From: Tubiluchus corallicola
Taxonomy: Eukaryota; Priapulida; Priapulimorpha; Priapulimorphida; Tubiluchidae
Direction: 5' to 3'
DNA: 64,000 nt
Assembly (NCBI GenBank): GCA_030141605.1
Contig: JAQGDQ010000055.1
Span: 62,001 to 126,000, forward strand
Of this stretch, positions 37,213-49,514 are shown in pieces (within the stretch, counting starts at the first letter, position 1; every line of letters starts with the position of its first letter). Below the pieces are notes generated by a model that was not told the DNA's origin, did no database searches, and worked only from the letters and a program-made list of their open reading frames with translations. A program made the position numbers and the translations under genes.

Positions 37213-38172
37213 TAGTGATGGGCAATTAATAGATTAATCGAGATTACAACCATGTATAAATGTATTATGTATAAATCGACATAATCGGATATTGAACAGT
37301 AATTCGATTAATTGAGGACAAAATATACATGTTATGCACTGAAAAGCAGTGTTTTAGCACAAATACACAATTTTTTCATTTTTCATTTTTCTTCCTTTTT
37401 CTCACCTTGCACAATGCACACAATTGTAAACCACAGTGTCAGTGTTGCAAACACAGTGCTTCTTATTCGTTTTCACGTGACATGTGCAGGGATGAGAATT
37501 TTCCGCGGATACGCGGAATTCCGAGTTTTTGGAAGACCAGTAGTGCCATTTTTGTAAATCGCATAAATTCGTTGAGAACATTTGTACGGACCCAGTACGC
37601 TATTTCACAAGCTGACCGCTAGTTGGCAGGCCGTCACTTTATTTACCTCACGTACATCAGTGTAACCACGTGTATAAAAATATAGAATCTATTGTGCGGA
37701 GTTATTTGAGTCAATTGCAGACAGTTTTTATATACTCTTGCATAGGAGCGGCCAGTACTTAGGCGTTTTTGATACAATTAGGTATCATGTATCCTTGATA
37801 GTTGGGTATTTTAAATTATGCATGAAACAAGGTAATTGATATTTTAAGTCCACTTAGAGGCTCTCTATGGTCACAAAATTGCAATTTCAACCCCATTGGG
37901 GGCCTAGGTGGCCCCAAAAACCCCGGCCTGTTTCAGAGTTTTTTGAAATTTGTCATTCTCATCCCTGGACATGTGTAGTTGACATAGTTGTCTATAAAAT
38001 AGTTTGGGAGTATAGAAATGAAAGACAGCAACAAAAGTCATGAAGAAGTTTACAGGTTATATTTCAGTGGTGCAATGTTTGGAAAATATTACCACAAAAG
38101 ATTAATTGTGATATCAAATTACAAGAACAACATTGTAATCGAACTAGAAAATTTCAAAGTCGCCCATCACTA
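37213..38172. mobile_element. Outer hAT-type element, interrupted by another hAT
   Basis: Terminal inverted repeat TAGTGATGGGC at the left and GCCCATCACTA at the right. The 8-bp flanks GAACAAGT (37205-37212) and GAGCGAGT (38173-38180) agree at six positions, as for an old hAT target duplication. Removing the inner element leaves about 470 bp. There is no transposase frame. Confidence 0.85.
37487..37967. mobile_element. Inner hAT-type MITE with perfect 8-bp target duplication
   Basis: 481 bp bounded by CAGGGATGAGAAT and ATTCTCATCCCTG. The flanks GACATGTG (37479-37486 and 37968-37975) are identical, so this insertion is younger than its host. Part of the interior recurs at 63477-63673. Confidence 0.95.
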
Positions 38173-38989
38173 GAGCGAGTAATCACTGTAATAAACAAAA
38201 CAATGTATTATTTTTGATTCTAACAAAATTATGCCAGTGTTTAAGTTCTTACATAAACAGACACGTAAAAAATAATGATTAAGGCGACATAAACGGTTTA
38301 CATGTTCAATTCAAATGAATCAAATTCAATTGGACAAAACTAATGTATGAAATGTAACATTTACTCAACTTAATGGTGGCTGGGTTCAGCAGTACTGTCC
38401 GTGAAGATGGATTCTGTAAGCAATGCTCCTACAACATACTCGATCATGTATCCCTACCACGCTTCACACCACTTGTATCTTACCACCCGTTTCAACAATG
38501 GACATATTTCATTAGCAAACTGAATTAAAACAACAGTGGTGTAGAAAGTGGTACCTATCAAACAGTACGTGATCCAGTAAATCATACAGAATACAGAGTT
38601 GTGAAAAATGGGTTGTCTTCTAGGAACAGGATAAAAAATTTCTTTTTCAGAATTTTGTTCATCTAAGATGTCCAAAAACACAGCCATGATGTAGTTATGT
38701 GAACGAGACACATTCTAAATTAAATTCTAAATGAAAATGTTTGTCAAACTAAAATAGTAACAGTGCAAAATTGTTAGGCTATTATTTGGTCACAACACCA
38801 CATTTGCTCGCAGAGCAGAATGAAAATTACTTAACGTGGAAGCCAAATTAATTTGACCATTTATTTTCCCATGCCATGTAGAGGTTCACACCTGTTTTGA
38901 AAACACTGTCATCCAATATTGGTTGTCTATGGTTGAAAAATCCAAAGCAGCATAGAATTGGATAGAAATGTCTATTTATATAAGGTTTA

Positions 38990-39336
38990 TTTGCGATTCA
39001 CTAAAACATGCGTACGTGAACCTGAAGACTGATGTGAATTGCACCCACTTGAAAATCAAGTTTGTAATGATGTTAAAGATGAATGTCACTTTTTTGTACT
39101 GCTCAACACATAACGATGGACATAACTTTGAACGAAGTTTCTCAGTATGTTCCTACTTTTAATTCTTTGATTGAAAATGAAAAACTGTTCAGTCTGATGC
39201 AGCCTAAAAAACACTGTCATACAACGTGCTGTGGCATAATTAATCCGAACATGTGTGTAATCTATTCTATGCAATGTTTATTATTGTTTTGATCGGCCCT
39301 GTTGGCCATATGTCAATAAACTATCTATCTATCTCC
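38990..39336 (+). mobile_element. LINE 3' end with CTAT tail
   Basis: Broken frames give DECHFF and then FNSLIENEKLFSLMQPK, the pattern of the far C-terminus of non-LTR reverse transcriptases. The 3' end reads GCCCTGTTGGCCATATGTCA then ATAAA and finishes with a (CTAT)n tail at about 39318-39334, which fits a retrotransposed 3' end. Confidence 0.65.
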
Positions 39337-39599
39337 TATCAAGTTTAGTCGTCTTGGTGAACCTCTTTTTTCTTTTAGTCCAGCTTTTTTCCTGACATTT
39401 CTGTATGTAATTTCCACACACTATAACTGTATGTAATTTTGTCACGTCCGACTGTCACATTCAGCGACAACCATCTTGTAAGGGTTAATGCCATCCATTC
39501 TAGTGGATAAAAAACTACCGTACTATTGTGGCATGGACTTCAGCTGGAAATATCTTTCTGATACTTGCAACTCAATTCATCTTTGGGCCACACTTTCAT

Positions 39600-39682
39600 T
39601 AGGTTGACAAACCTCTTCGCGGCCGCACAAGATCTCTCGGTGGGCTGAAAGCGGCCCGTGGGCCGCAGTTTGCACACCCCTG
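39600..39682. mobile_element. Terminus of a hAT-Charlie-type transposon
   Basis: GCGGCCCGTGGGCCGCAGTT followed by TGCACACCCCTG is the reverse complement of a typical Charlie-type end (CAGGGGTGTGCAAACTGCGG). The opposite terminus was not found, so only the end is certain. Confidence 0.7.
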
Positions 39683-40224
39683 GTTTAGCTACTCAAACCT
39701 TTTGTGCTCGAATTTTGCACTAAACTGGTCTGGGCTCCTGGTCTAATAGTTATGACCATTCTATGACAACAGCACATTCCACATTTCTCTGTTCCAAAAA
39801 ATCTGTTCTCTGTTTTAAAATATTATTTATGGCACTTGCAGCCAAAGCCTGCTAGGACACTCTTCCTAGCAAACTGCCCATACCCTACTAGTCCTAACCA
39901 TCCTGTCGTGGAGGTCATATCTTCCATTTTACACGACCCTCTACTACCTCCCCATCATCTCCACTATCTTTGGAGCCAGATGCAGTTAATTTTAATCCTG
40001 GCGCAGTCACTGCTTTCAGTGGGGCATCCCATGATTTTCCTATAATGAAGGACACATGAATATTTTCATCTGCATCTACAGCTTACATGTATGTACACAT
40101 CCCATAACCAACAGTCTATTCTTCACTGAAATGACGAAATTCTATAGACTTAGGTTCATTTAGTTCAGTAGACTTAAGGTTGTGCGAAATTTTCAATTGC
40201 TATAATGCATCATGCAAGTCTGTT

Positions 40225-41310
40225 CACTACTTCTGCCATCGGAATTTAAGATCCTTTGGTATTGCTTCATCCCAATCTATGTTTTGGCAACAAAGTTCTT
40301 GAAGTATTCTTTTCCCTGGAGCTGAGAAGCCTAGGCTTATCATATATGAAACCAGTCGTAGATAGAATACTTTGCCTAGTTAAAGGTTATCCTGCAAGAA
40401 AATTCTGAATTCCAGTATATCACTTTCTATACACCAGATTACCCCCAATGTTCTTTCAATAGGCAGAGGATCACAATGTATGTTTGTTTCACGAATTCTC
40501 TTTTCCCTATATGCAAATGGAATAGCTTCAATAACATGTTTGCTATTTGAGATGAAGTTGTGCAAACGAAATCCATCCTGTTTACACACTTCCTTTGCAG
40601 AATTAATTAGTTTTACTGCTGCCTCTACTGTATTTACTGATTTGAGTCCATCATCCACATAAAAGCCTTTGCTTAGATTGTCTTTTGCTGTTTGTTTTAA
40701 GGTGGAATTGGCGCATCAAGGCGAAGAGACTGCGCCGAATGGGTGTACAGTCATCCTATATTCCTTTGGCTCTTTTGTCGTGTTTCCATCTTGCCGCCAT
40801 AGGAACCTAAGGAAATTTCTGTGCATCAGATCCACACGAACTTGATAAAACATTGCTTGTACGTCCCTGAGAAAAGCTACAGGTTCCCAGCAGAATGTTA
40901 GCAGAACACCTATTAAATTATTTGTTAGATCGTGACCTTGAAAAAGATGTTGATTCAATGAAGTCTGTTCAAAAACTGCACTACAGTCAAACACATAGCG
41001 AAACTTGACAGGCTTCTTTAAATGTCGTACACTATGGTGGGGTGTGTTCCAGGTTTTGCCTTTAGACAAAGTATGCACATCTATTTCAGGTATTTCTTCT
41101 GCATACCCGTTTACGATCATGTCTTTCTTGTATGCCACATAATTTTCCATGTATTTGCTGTTTCTGTCCAATTTTGCTTTCAGTTGATTGAGACGACATA
41201 CAGCCATTTTTCTATTATTTGGTAGACTAACATTTTCTTCATGAAATGGCAATGGTAACTCATAGTGACCATCTACAGATAGATGAATTGCATATTCAAC
41301 AATATTTAAA
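40225..41310 (-). mobile_element. BEL/Pao LTR retrotransposon pol fragment (decayed)
   Basis: On the minus strand two open frames (40716-41252 and 40380-40658) and flanking broken sequence carry the BEL/Pao protease-to-RT region. Visible motifs are GHYELPLPF, LPNNRKMA, VFDCSAVF, the catalytic VDDGLKS, KLINSAKEVC and ERTLGVIWC. A frameshift separates the two frames near 40660-40715, and stops interrupt both sides. No LTR pair, RNase H or integrase was found, so the copy is dead and truncated. Confidence 0.88.
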
Positions 41311-42442
41311 AACCTTCAATCATCCTTTGCGATGGCATTTCAAGTATTTTTTCACTTGCTCAAACATAGATCTTATCATTTGTGGAGTCACTACTGGATA
41401 TATAACTTCATTTGTCACTGTAGGTTCCACAACGTTTACCCCTGCAGTATTATTTTTAGTAAAACTTGCAGTTTTTCCGGTTCTGTGGGCTTTCATATGG
41501 AAGCTACTGGCGGTTCCTGCCTACTCTCTTTTCCAGTTTGGCTTTCAGATGTTTTATCTTTTGACGGAGGGATACTGAGTGCTGAAGGACCTTGTTGCCA
41601 GTAGTTTGAGTCTGATTCACAGTTGATAATACCAGCTTTATCTCCTGTTAATTTTTCCTGGCTTGTTGCTGCTCTGCATCACTTCAGATACCATCGCCTA
41701 CTTCCTTTGTAGGCCATGATTCCGGCTTTTCTCTGTTACAGTGAAATCTCATCCAGTTCTGGACGTGCTTTGTCTTGTGATCACACTAAGTACAACAAAA
41801 TAACTTAATGTTGGAGCAAGTAATGACTATGTTTCAACAGACAGGATTTCTGAAAAAAAACAAAACTATTATAGTATTATTTTATCTACTTTTTTCTTTT
41901 ACAAAAGAACAAAAAGAAAAACATTTCAGCTGGGTGCAGTTTAGGGCCATACCCAAGTCCAATCATAACTAATGTAAAGTTAATGTGTGGTTGTATTCGA
42001 ATATTGAGTTCATCGCACATGAATCTACATGCATTGCTTCTGTTTTGAAGCAAATAAGGATAAGACGTGAAGGTGTTTGTCCCGCTATTGTGAAGATATT
42101 TCTATCCATAACAGTGCTGAACATTACACTATGAATGGAATAACAAAGCTTTCATAATGTTGCCATAACTTTTTCACAGACATACATAAAGAACACTTAT
42201 GGAGCCAGTTAACATAGCAAAAGCTTGTTCATAATGTTAGCCATTGTTTTTTTTAAATATTTCCCAATATTGAACATGGATATTGAATATGAACTGGAAA
42301 TTCTTAAACAGATTTCAATCTTGTCCACATACATTTCTTGATAAAATCTTTCTCTATATATGTGGAAGTAAATGAAAAATAACAATTTCTATAAGAAGAG
42401 CCATTTTGCTTGTCAGCCAATTCGTCTGTCTGTCAATCAATC

Positions 42443-42536
42443 TGGCTTGGTATTCTTGGCGTTATTGTCAGCGTGGCATTCTTGGCGACTTGGCATTTTT
42501 GGTGGCGTGGTGTTCTTGGCGGCTTAGCATTCTTGG
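42443..42536 (+). repeat. Short G/T-rich minisatellite
   Basis: TTCTTGGCG or close variants recur about every 17-24 bp across roughly 94 bp (CATTCTTGGCGACTTGG, TGTTCTTGGCGGCTTAG). Confidence 0.75.
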
Positions 42537-44175
42537 TTTAGAGCCTTGTTGAGGGGCAGCGATGCAGTGATAAGAGTGCAGTGATGAAAGTGAGTGTGAT
42601 GTAAGCCTCATGTAAGAGTTGTGTGTGTTCCACATTAGAAGTGTTCCAACATTTCTTGATGTTCTTACACGGAACACCTACCCTTTTAAGGGCTATTTTT
42701 AAGATACACTGACTTTTTGCTTTTCTTGGGGCAAGAGTGTGGACTGATTAATCAGCTTATCAATTTATTCTTTGACATGCAGATATGGGTAACTATCCGA
42801 TTTGTTACCAATCCTCTTGGGCTAAAAGCTAATTTGGCAAAAAGTTTGTCACTGTGCACTGTGCAGTCCATATGGTTTTCTTGTTGTTTTGTTGAACTTA
42901 AATTGCATCAGTTTAGATGGACCATCAGTTGTGAATATGAAACGTTATCTCTCTCATGTATGTTATTGTAAAAATAATTACTATTCGTTTGCTATTTAAT
43001 AACTTTTATGCAACTTTTCTTTTATGTAAAATTTACCAGTTGTGCTTAACATAAATAGGTAAAAATATAGCCTGCTTATTACTGCTTTAAATTTGTTTTG
43101 TACAGATCTTCTATGACATCTTTAAATATATTATGCTTGCTATAGTAATAAAGTGGTACATGTATGTTTTATCTCAGTTGATTATAAATCTGACGAAGTG
43201 AGGACTGAGTAATAATGTCAGTAGCTGGCAGTAGAGGGCAGCACACAGCAGTAGTTCGTGCAGTTTTAGCTATAGTATGAAGTGTGTATGAAGTAAAACA
43301 CTAAACTAGTAGTATATTAAAGTTGTACTGTCGAACTAGCGTTTTATCACTTTTATTATAAATATTGCAAATTGTTATTTTCACACTAGTTTCTGTGTAC
43401 AGGGTGGTACTTAATATATGTGCTGCGGATGTACAGAAACAGCTTATACCATGGTATAGAACAATTCATTACGTCAGTCTTAATGGATTTCTGGGTTTTT
43501 TACTAAATAAGTGCGAAAAATCTAGGACTATCTAAGCCAAAAACATAAAACACTGCTTGATTTTGCTAATTTTTGCATGACTGACGGTTAGTGGGCTGCT
43601 TACTTCTTTATTTACAGCTTATGGGAGACTCCTTCCTTCTTTCCTTCTTCCCTTCTCTCTTCACTCCTCTGATGGACTTGGATTTCGGATAATGCTGTTG
43701 AGACCGAGTCTGTGCCTGAAATATTCAATCGTTTGAGAAGTACACAAAACTTCCATCACTAGCTTTGTGAGCAATGGTCATTGGTCATCTATCTTAGATC
43801 GCCCCATGCGTGAGGTCTTGACTAAGTCCTACATCTTTAATTTGCTCTCGTCGCTACTATATTGTCCTGAGGCAGTACAGTATAATGTATTTCCTTGCAA
43901 ATATGGGGCTAGGTAGTATTTTGAGCTTTGTATGTATGTAATTTTCTGTGTTTGTATAACTGTATTATTATACGTATATTATAAATTTGAATAAAAGATT
44001 TATAATAATGATTTCGTCAGTAGTTCCACCTTACCAAATGACACAAAGGTCAAAGATGGACCTGCTCAGTGAATTAATTTTCTGAGAGACTACGGTCCTG
44101 CTTCCCTTGTCTGCATGCTTCCCTTGCTGGTGTAACCTATAAATTTTGTTTTGTGGTATTACCTCTTCATGACAT

Positions 44176-44799
44176 TTAAAGGACAAGAAAAGGGGTACCT
44201 GAAGTACGTTTCAGAAAAATCACTTAAAAATGATACAAAATTTGCAGTAATTTTATGCACATATCGTACTCCTGTTGAAAGGAATTTTTGTTTATTTTCA
44301 TTTTAAATCTCCCGCAATGCAGTTCCGACGGTGCCATTACATGCCATTTACGCAAGCGCAAATCAGGGGAAGAAAAGGCAATGTTAAATTATGTCCCAAA
44401 AACTTTTCATACAAATCTATATTACTTAGTATTTCGCTTACCTGTTGGAAAGCCTTGTGTAACTTATGTATGCTCACCCTCTAGGGTGCACCACTCATTA
44501 ACCAAAAACGTATTTTTAGTCTTATTGACAAGATACAGTAATTTAATATTTTACTTTACTTAGTAACATGTACGCTACGAATGCTCTGATTATTTTTTCA
44601 AACTTTGCTCAATGTTATCTAAACTTGTTTCAAATGACCTACCATCAAAATGGCTGCGCCTAACGGTCATTGCGGAAATTTAAATTTACAAGTTTTATAC
44701 AGTGTTACGGCCGACGCAAGCCCTGCAAAAAGTAAGTGATAAAATTTCAAGATGATTTTTTTAAGCTTTATATAAGTGGAAGGTTTTCTTGTGCTTTAA
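44176..44799. mobile_element. TTAA-flanked MITE family B, copy 1
   Basis: Left end TTAAAGGACAAGAAAAGG; right end TTTTCTTGTGCTTTAA, whose complement is TTAAAGCACAAGAAAA. This is an imperfect inverted repeat of about 16 bp bounded by TTAA. 624 bp, and it aligns along its length with 60137-60815. The small open frames inside are not conserved between the copies. Confidence 0.85.
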
Positions 44800-45362
44800 G
44801 CCTCCTTCCCAGGCACAAACAATGTAAATGTTGCACTGTTGATGAGTCCTTGACGTTCTAGGATGGCTCTGGGAACTGGTCAACAGAAGTTGCAGGGGCT
44901 AAGCTGCCCAAACCATACATGACTACCACAAGCAGACCTGAGGTCACAGTTCTATGATTTTATAGACTATGATAAAGTTAAATGGTCAAATATTTGACTG
45001 CTCAATTTGTATGAAAATAAAACCTAGAATTGCCATTGGGCGGTGGGCATGGAATGGCGCTAACGTTGCAGTATTATTACCCAAGTCGGCGGTAGATGGC
45101 GCACGTGAGGCACTTAATTGTGACTCTGCCAGTGTGTATCTGTCTGCACAATTTCACCAGAACCAATAGTATATAATTACAACCTTGGCCCTGGGATAGA
45201 TCCCTGAAAGCCCATTACTTTTTGAGTCAGAAGGTCAAAGGTTAAGCCGACAAGGTTGCAGCATGTCAAAACAAAACAGATGAAGCTAGAATCAGCAACC
45301 TTGGTACAGGACAAGTTCTGGACTAAAGCCTGGAAACCCATGGCTTTTTGTTTAAAAAGTCC

Positions 45363-45748
45363 AAAATTGAAGTACGGTGCTACTGTAAGATATTCAGTGT
45401 GTTGGTGTTGCACTAAAACTAGGCAAGTTTTTAAGATAAAATTTCAAATTTACCACTGTACTCACGCATGAACTGTCGAACGTGTGTAGTTCGTCACAAA
45501 CTAACACATCTGAACCGAGAGGTACAGCTCCTGTTTTTTGTGCAACGAGTTTCCGAAATGCAGGTGCTAGTGCCCGTCTAACCAGCGAATGGCGAAATAC
45601 ATGGAACAGCGAACGTGAAATTGTGTTTGTCTGGTAATAATGCTTTCACCTAAGTCATTTTTGAAAAAATAGTACGTTTCCTTTCAATATTTTAAAGAGT
45701 AGATTGTTTTGGCCTACAGTTTAAGATTGGGTCCGGTTTTGCATTTAA
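45363..45748. mobile_element. TTAA-flanked MITE family A, copy 3 (5'-truncated)
   Basis: Matches the right two thirds of copies 2 and 4 (TTGAAGTACGGTGCTACTGT, CGTTCCGAAATGCAGG-like core, GATTGGGTCCGGTTTTGC) and ends in TTAA at 45745-45748. The left third is replaced by unrelated sequence with two GCAACCTTGG-led repeats (45179 and 45295). Confidence 0.75.
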
Positions 45749-46584
45749 CTGTGCAAAACTGTAAAGGATGGGCTGCCGCCTGTTGTCATTTAGCACTGCC
45801 TACTTTTGCTGGCTGGCTGTTGGTAGACTCAAGCAAATGGAAGACTACTGTGGAAATTTGGAAGCTGGGCCAAGCATTAACAATCTTTAATGGGCACATA
45901 AATCTTTCTTTGGTGGGCTGCAAGCTTCCTGGTTTTATGGTGGCTGATATCTATTTCCAGTTGCGCGGCTTACTTGCGTGTGTTCCAGAAATGGTGTAAC
46001 GGAGACGCGCAGAAAGAGAGGAAAATAATCTTATAGGCCATAAGACGAGCATTATTTATATGCCTCATGCAGATATTAGTTAATGGGGTTTGGGGAGATG
46101 TTGGAGCCTGTAAAGATAATTACTAAGCCGTATTTTGCAGCCCTTTTAAGATAGAGCAAGCGTGTGATGTATTCTTACCATACACGGGACTTCTTTAAGA
46201 GTTTCAAGAGTTTATTCATTTCCACACTGCATTTACTATAATCACTAAAATACAGGTAATTGTCCAGTAAAGTAAATATAAATACAAATGCAATATAGTC
46301 CAGATAATACACAACAAGTAGAGTCTTTAGTAGCTAGCATATACACGTGTAAATTACAATACACAGTACGTCGAATCTTAAAAAGGATTAATAAGTGAGA
46401 TAATGATAATATATACATGGATGCAGGGGGAGTAGTGAGTGAACGATGAAATGGAGCGAAAACTAAAAAACCGTGATCATGATTATTAAAGTGGTCAGTA
46501 ACCTGTTGAACATAGTCATGTTTTATTAGGATTACAGTGGAAAAAGATTGCAAGTGATCACCATTATCAAGTTGCGTTACTTTC

Positions 46585-46715
46585 AATACTTTTGAAACAT
46601 TTCTTTTCCAAGGATTTTTTAAAAAGTTGAAAGGGAGTGCTTGCATTTTGAATTGCAGCTTACTCTGTTCCATAGGACTGGTCCCACATAGCTAATGAAA
46701 TGTTTTGCCATATTT
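46585..46715 (-). mobile_element. LINE C-terminal fragment 1
   Basis: The minus-strand frame reads KHFISYVGPVLWNRVS, then KCKHSLSTFKKSLEKKCF. This is the typical ending of CR1/Jockey-type reverse transcriptases (APxLWN...S...FKxxL). The overlapping 142-codon frame is in another phase and not meaningful. Confidence 0.65.
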
Positions 46716-46884
46716 GTTCTACAACGTGTTCTTCTACTTCGGGAATGCCAAGACCTGCAAGATTGATGCGGTGCTAAGTAATCAGCACTTAAAGAGAGGC
46801 TTTTTTACTAAAGTCTCGCCATTACTAATCCTTATCGCCTCAAGTAATCTTTGTTACGCATTTGCGCCCAGAAAGTTAATTCTG

Positions 46885-47225
46885 GTAATGTAAAATTTAT
46901 TTATGTAGCGCGCTACGTTATTTAAAATCTCAGCACGCTAAACAATAAAATACATTTAAAATTCACAAGGTACATAAAGTTTAAAAGACATTAAAAATTA
47001 AAAATAATTCATCATAAAGTACATTTAAACAAATGGGTTTTAAGATGTTGTTAAAACAATCTATTGAATGTGTAAAACGTATAGCAACAGGTAAGTTATT
47101 CCACAGATGCGGAGCACAGACAGAAAAAGCTTTTTCGCTATAGAATACTGTATTAGGAATTTGTTGACGTAAGAAATGTATCGCCGAGGTGCATCTCTGT
47201 GGGCGCAACCAACCAACCAACCGTG
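46885..47225 (-). mobile_element. LINE C-terminal fragment 2 (L2/CR1-like 3' end)
   Basis: The minus-strand frame ends EKAFSVCAPHLWNNLPVAIR followed by CFNNILK, again the LINE tail pattern. Downstream on the same strand the non-coding end AGCGCGCTACATAAATAAAT resembles L2-like 3' ends. Distinct in sequence from fragment 1. Confidence 0.75.
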
Positions 47226-47610
47226 TTTTTCGTTATATGGTCTGGTTTTCGTTAGCACCGTGATTCCGCGCTGATAATAACAAGTGAGCAACGTGTTTTT
47301 TTATGTCAGAGTGACACATTTAGAAGGAGACTTCTTTTAAATTGGCAAATTTAACAGTACAACTAATTTAACTCTAATGTCGATAACTAGTTAACGGTCG
47401 CCTTTCCCTGTTATCATAAGGGCGTCGAAATTACTTGTCCTTGTTACCTTAGTAACAACCCATTAGTTTTGTGTGAAACGAAGCAAGTTAAAATAAGGAT
47501 ACTTAATATCAGAGTTACCGGTTTCTGTTAGCGTAGTGATTCCCGTATTCACGTCATCATCAAATTTGTGACATCAAAGTGACACCGTGTATAGTTTAGT
47601 TCAGAGTAAG

Positions 47611-47660
47611 ATGATGATGATAATGATGATAATGATGACGATTATCATGATTATGATAAG
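47611..47660 (+). repeat. Imperfect (ATG)n/(ATA) microsatellite
   Basis: About 30 bp of ATGATGATGATAATGATG-type repeats followed by the interrupted ATTATCATGATTATGAT. Confidence 0.85.
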
Positions 47661-49286
47661 TCTTTCTTAGTTTCATTTTGCAGGCAAAAATTTCTATACA
47701 AACATTATACAATTTTTCCAATGACGGCGAATTCTACAATATTACATGTTACTCACTCTGTAATTAGTTTTTTTAATTTGTGCGTATTTAACATTATTTA
47801 CAGTGATGTTAAACAAAGAGTATTAAAGTAAGTGCTAAAAATCAAGGTTATTAATGAAGAAAGTTTCCTGTCTAGTAACATAAAAATGCACATAAATTAA
47901 CATGTTAAATTATTAAATTCGCTATTCAATGTTATAGTCTACAAAGAGTTACAACCAATAATCTCAAAACTACACAATTTAAGCCCTATTTTACTAAACT
48001 TCCGCTGCAAGATCTTAAAATAAAAGGTTCTTTTACAAAGTAAGTTAATGCTGATATTAAATTTACATTTTTGGTGCAATACACAAGATTTAGATTGTCA
48101 TTTCCCATTTCATTTAGTAATACATGTCGCCCGGTTGCCCCAACTCGAGGACATCTATAAAAATAGGAGTTTGAATTTATTTTTTACTTGTATCAAAAAA
48201 AATTGAATTTAATGCCAAATAGCTCTAAAGAGAGGGAGAGAGCCTGTCCTGATAGTGCACTGTTAACACTAATTTATGTCTAATTTATTGCAGTCAGAAA
48301 GATTGCATTACGCTTAAAGCTTAGTGGGTATTGATTGATTTGCTCTTACCTGTGATTTTGCATTAATTGTGCTGTGAAAATAATCCAGTCAAAAGTAGTC
48401 ATCAGAGAAACATTAATAATACACTTTATTAACAAAATTCAAATTTAACTGTTGCACTTTACATTTCAAATTAAGTTACAAATCATAACAAAAGTAATCA
48501 CATAATTCACAGCACTTTAAATAATCTCACATATAGGCCTAGTTAGAAAACAAGAAAAAATGGGACCACCTTGTGTTGGACCTGCTGATAGGTGGTCACC
48601 GATCAGCGGTGACACTTCCTTTTTATAGGCAAGGTTAACTAAACGCATGGTTACACATGCATGAACGAAGCATACGATCTAAGTAACATTGTAAGGCCAC
48701 CAAAGAAGCCAGGCTTGGTTTAAAGCGGATTTTCCGACAACTTGGTCACTTTAAAAATAATTTTACATACGACTATTGTCTCCATAAAGGCCAATTGTGA
48801 GTTACAGGAAGATGCAGAAAAATAGGATAATAAACTAAAATTTAATAACAGTTACTTTATAGCAATTACAATTATAGTCTACAGTACACTAAAAATGCAC
48901 TAGTAAAACAATGGCATTCAAGATTAGACGGGTGTTTTTGTTCACGCATGGTCCTTACAAATCCAACTTAATGGTTTGGTAAAGCAATAGATGAGAAGAC
49001 TGTTTTACTAATACTAACTAACTACTCAGTTTCTATCACAAGTGTCAAGATTTTGTATTCACATTAACATCTTGGTGTGGAGAAATGTGAATTAATTATT
49101 CTGAATCGCAAGAAACTCCTGAATCTTGTACTCTTGCAAATCGTTTTGAATGTTTTCCCAACCCCTGTGTGTAGAATTGGATTCACCCGGAAATCCGCTG
49201 GCGTCCCAACTGCTGCTATAGTTTTACTGGGTTCACACCAAGCGCTCAGTTACGAGGTGTGAAAACTTTCAGAGAGGAAGTACAGC

Positions 49287-49514
49287 ATGGCGCGTTCGTG
49301 CGCCGTACGCACTGTACTAATAATTATTGTGCTTGTAAGCGTGAAATATACGCAAGAAGAGGTACTGACACCTCCATATTTCAACTTGGCCGAAGGAAGA
49401 CCAATAGAAGCTTCTGCAACGTGTGGAGAAGGAGTTAGTGAACCGGAAGCTTACTGCAAACTTACTGGAGCAAATCCGGAGGACCTGTTTTTCAGACACG
49501 AATCTGTCGTCAAG
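49287..49514 (+). CDS. LanA: Laminin alpha exon 1 (signal peptide, start of LN)
   Basis: [20 protein letters not shown] is a good signal peptide, with cleavage near residue 23. It is followed by [20 protein letters not shown], the conserved start of the LN domain. Donor GTAATA, phase 0. Confidence 0.93.

Larger units (their letters stand above)
36245..49286. other. Intergenic region between GATAD1 and laminin alpha
   Basis: Thirteen kilobases with no intact gene. It holds the hAT pair, LINE ends, BEL/Pao fragment, MITEs and minisatellites listed separately. The stretches 41810-42440, 42540-44175 and 47660-49286 show nothing I can identify. Confidence 0.7.

Noticed and set aside
43195-43340. 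Possible LTR end (CAGTAG-rich stretch ending near ATTAAAGTTGTACTG)
   Set aside because: Composition recalls LTR 3' ends, but no paired copy, primer-binding site or target duplication was found.
45709-45999. 96-codon frame with Trp/Cys-rich translation
   Set aside because: It starts inside family A copy 3 and runs into unique sequence; no recognisable domain or splice context.
46245-46673. 142-codon minus-strand open frame
   Set aside because: The real LINE similarity is in a different phase over part of this span; the frame has low-complexity composition and no domain.
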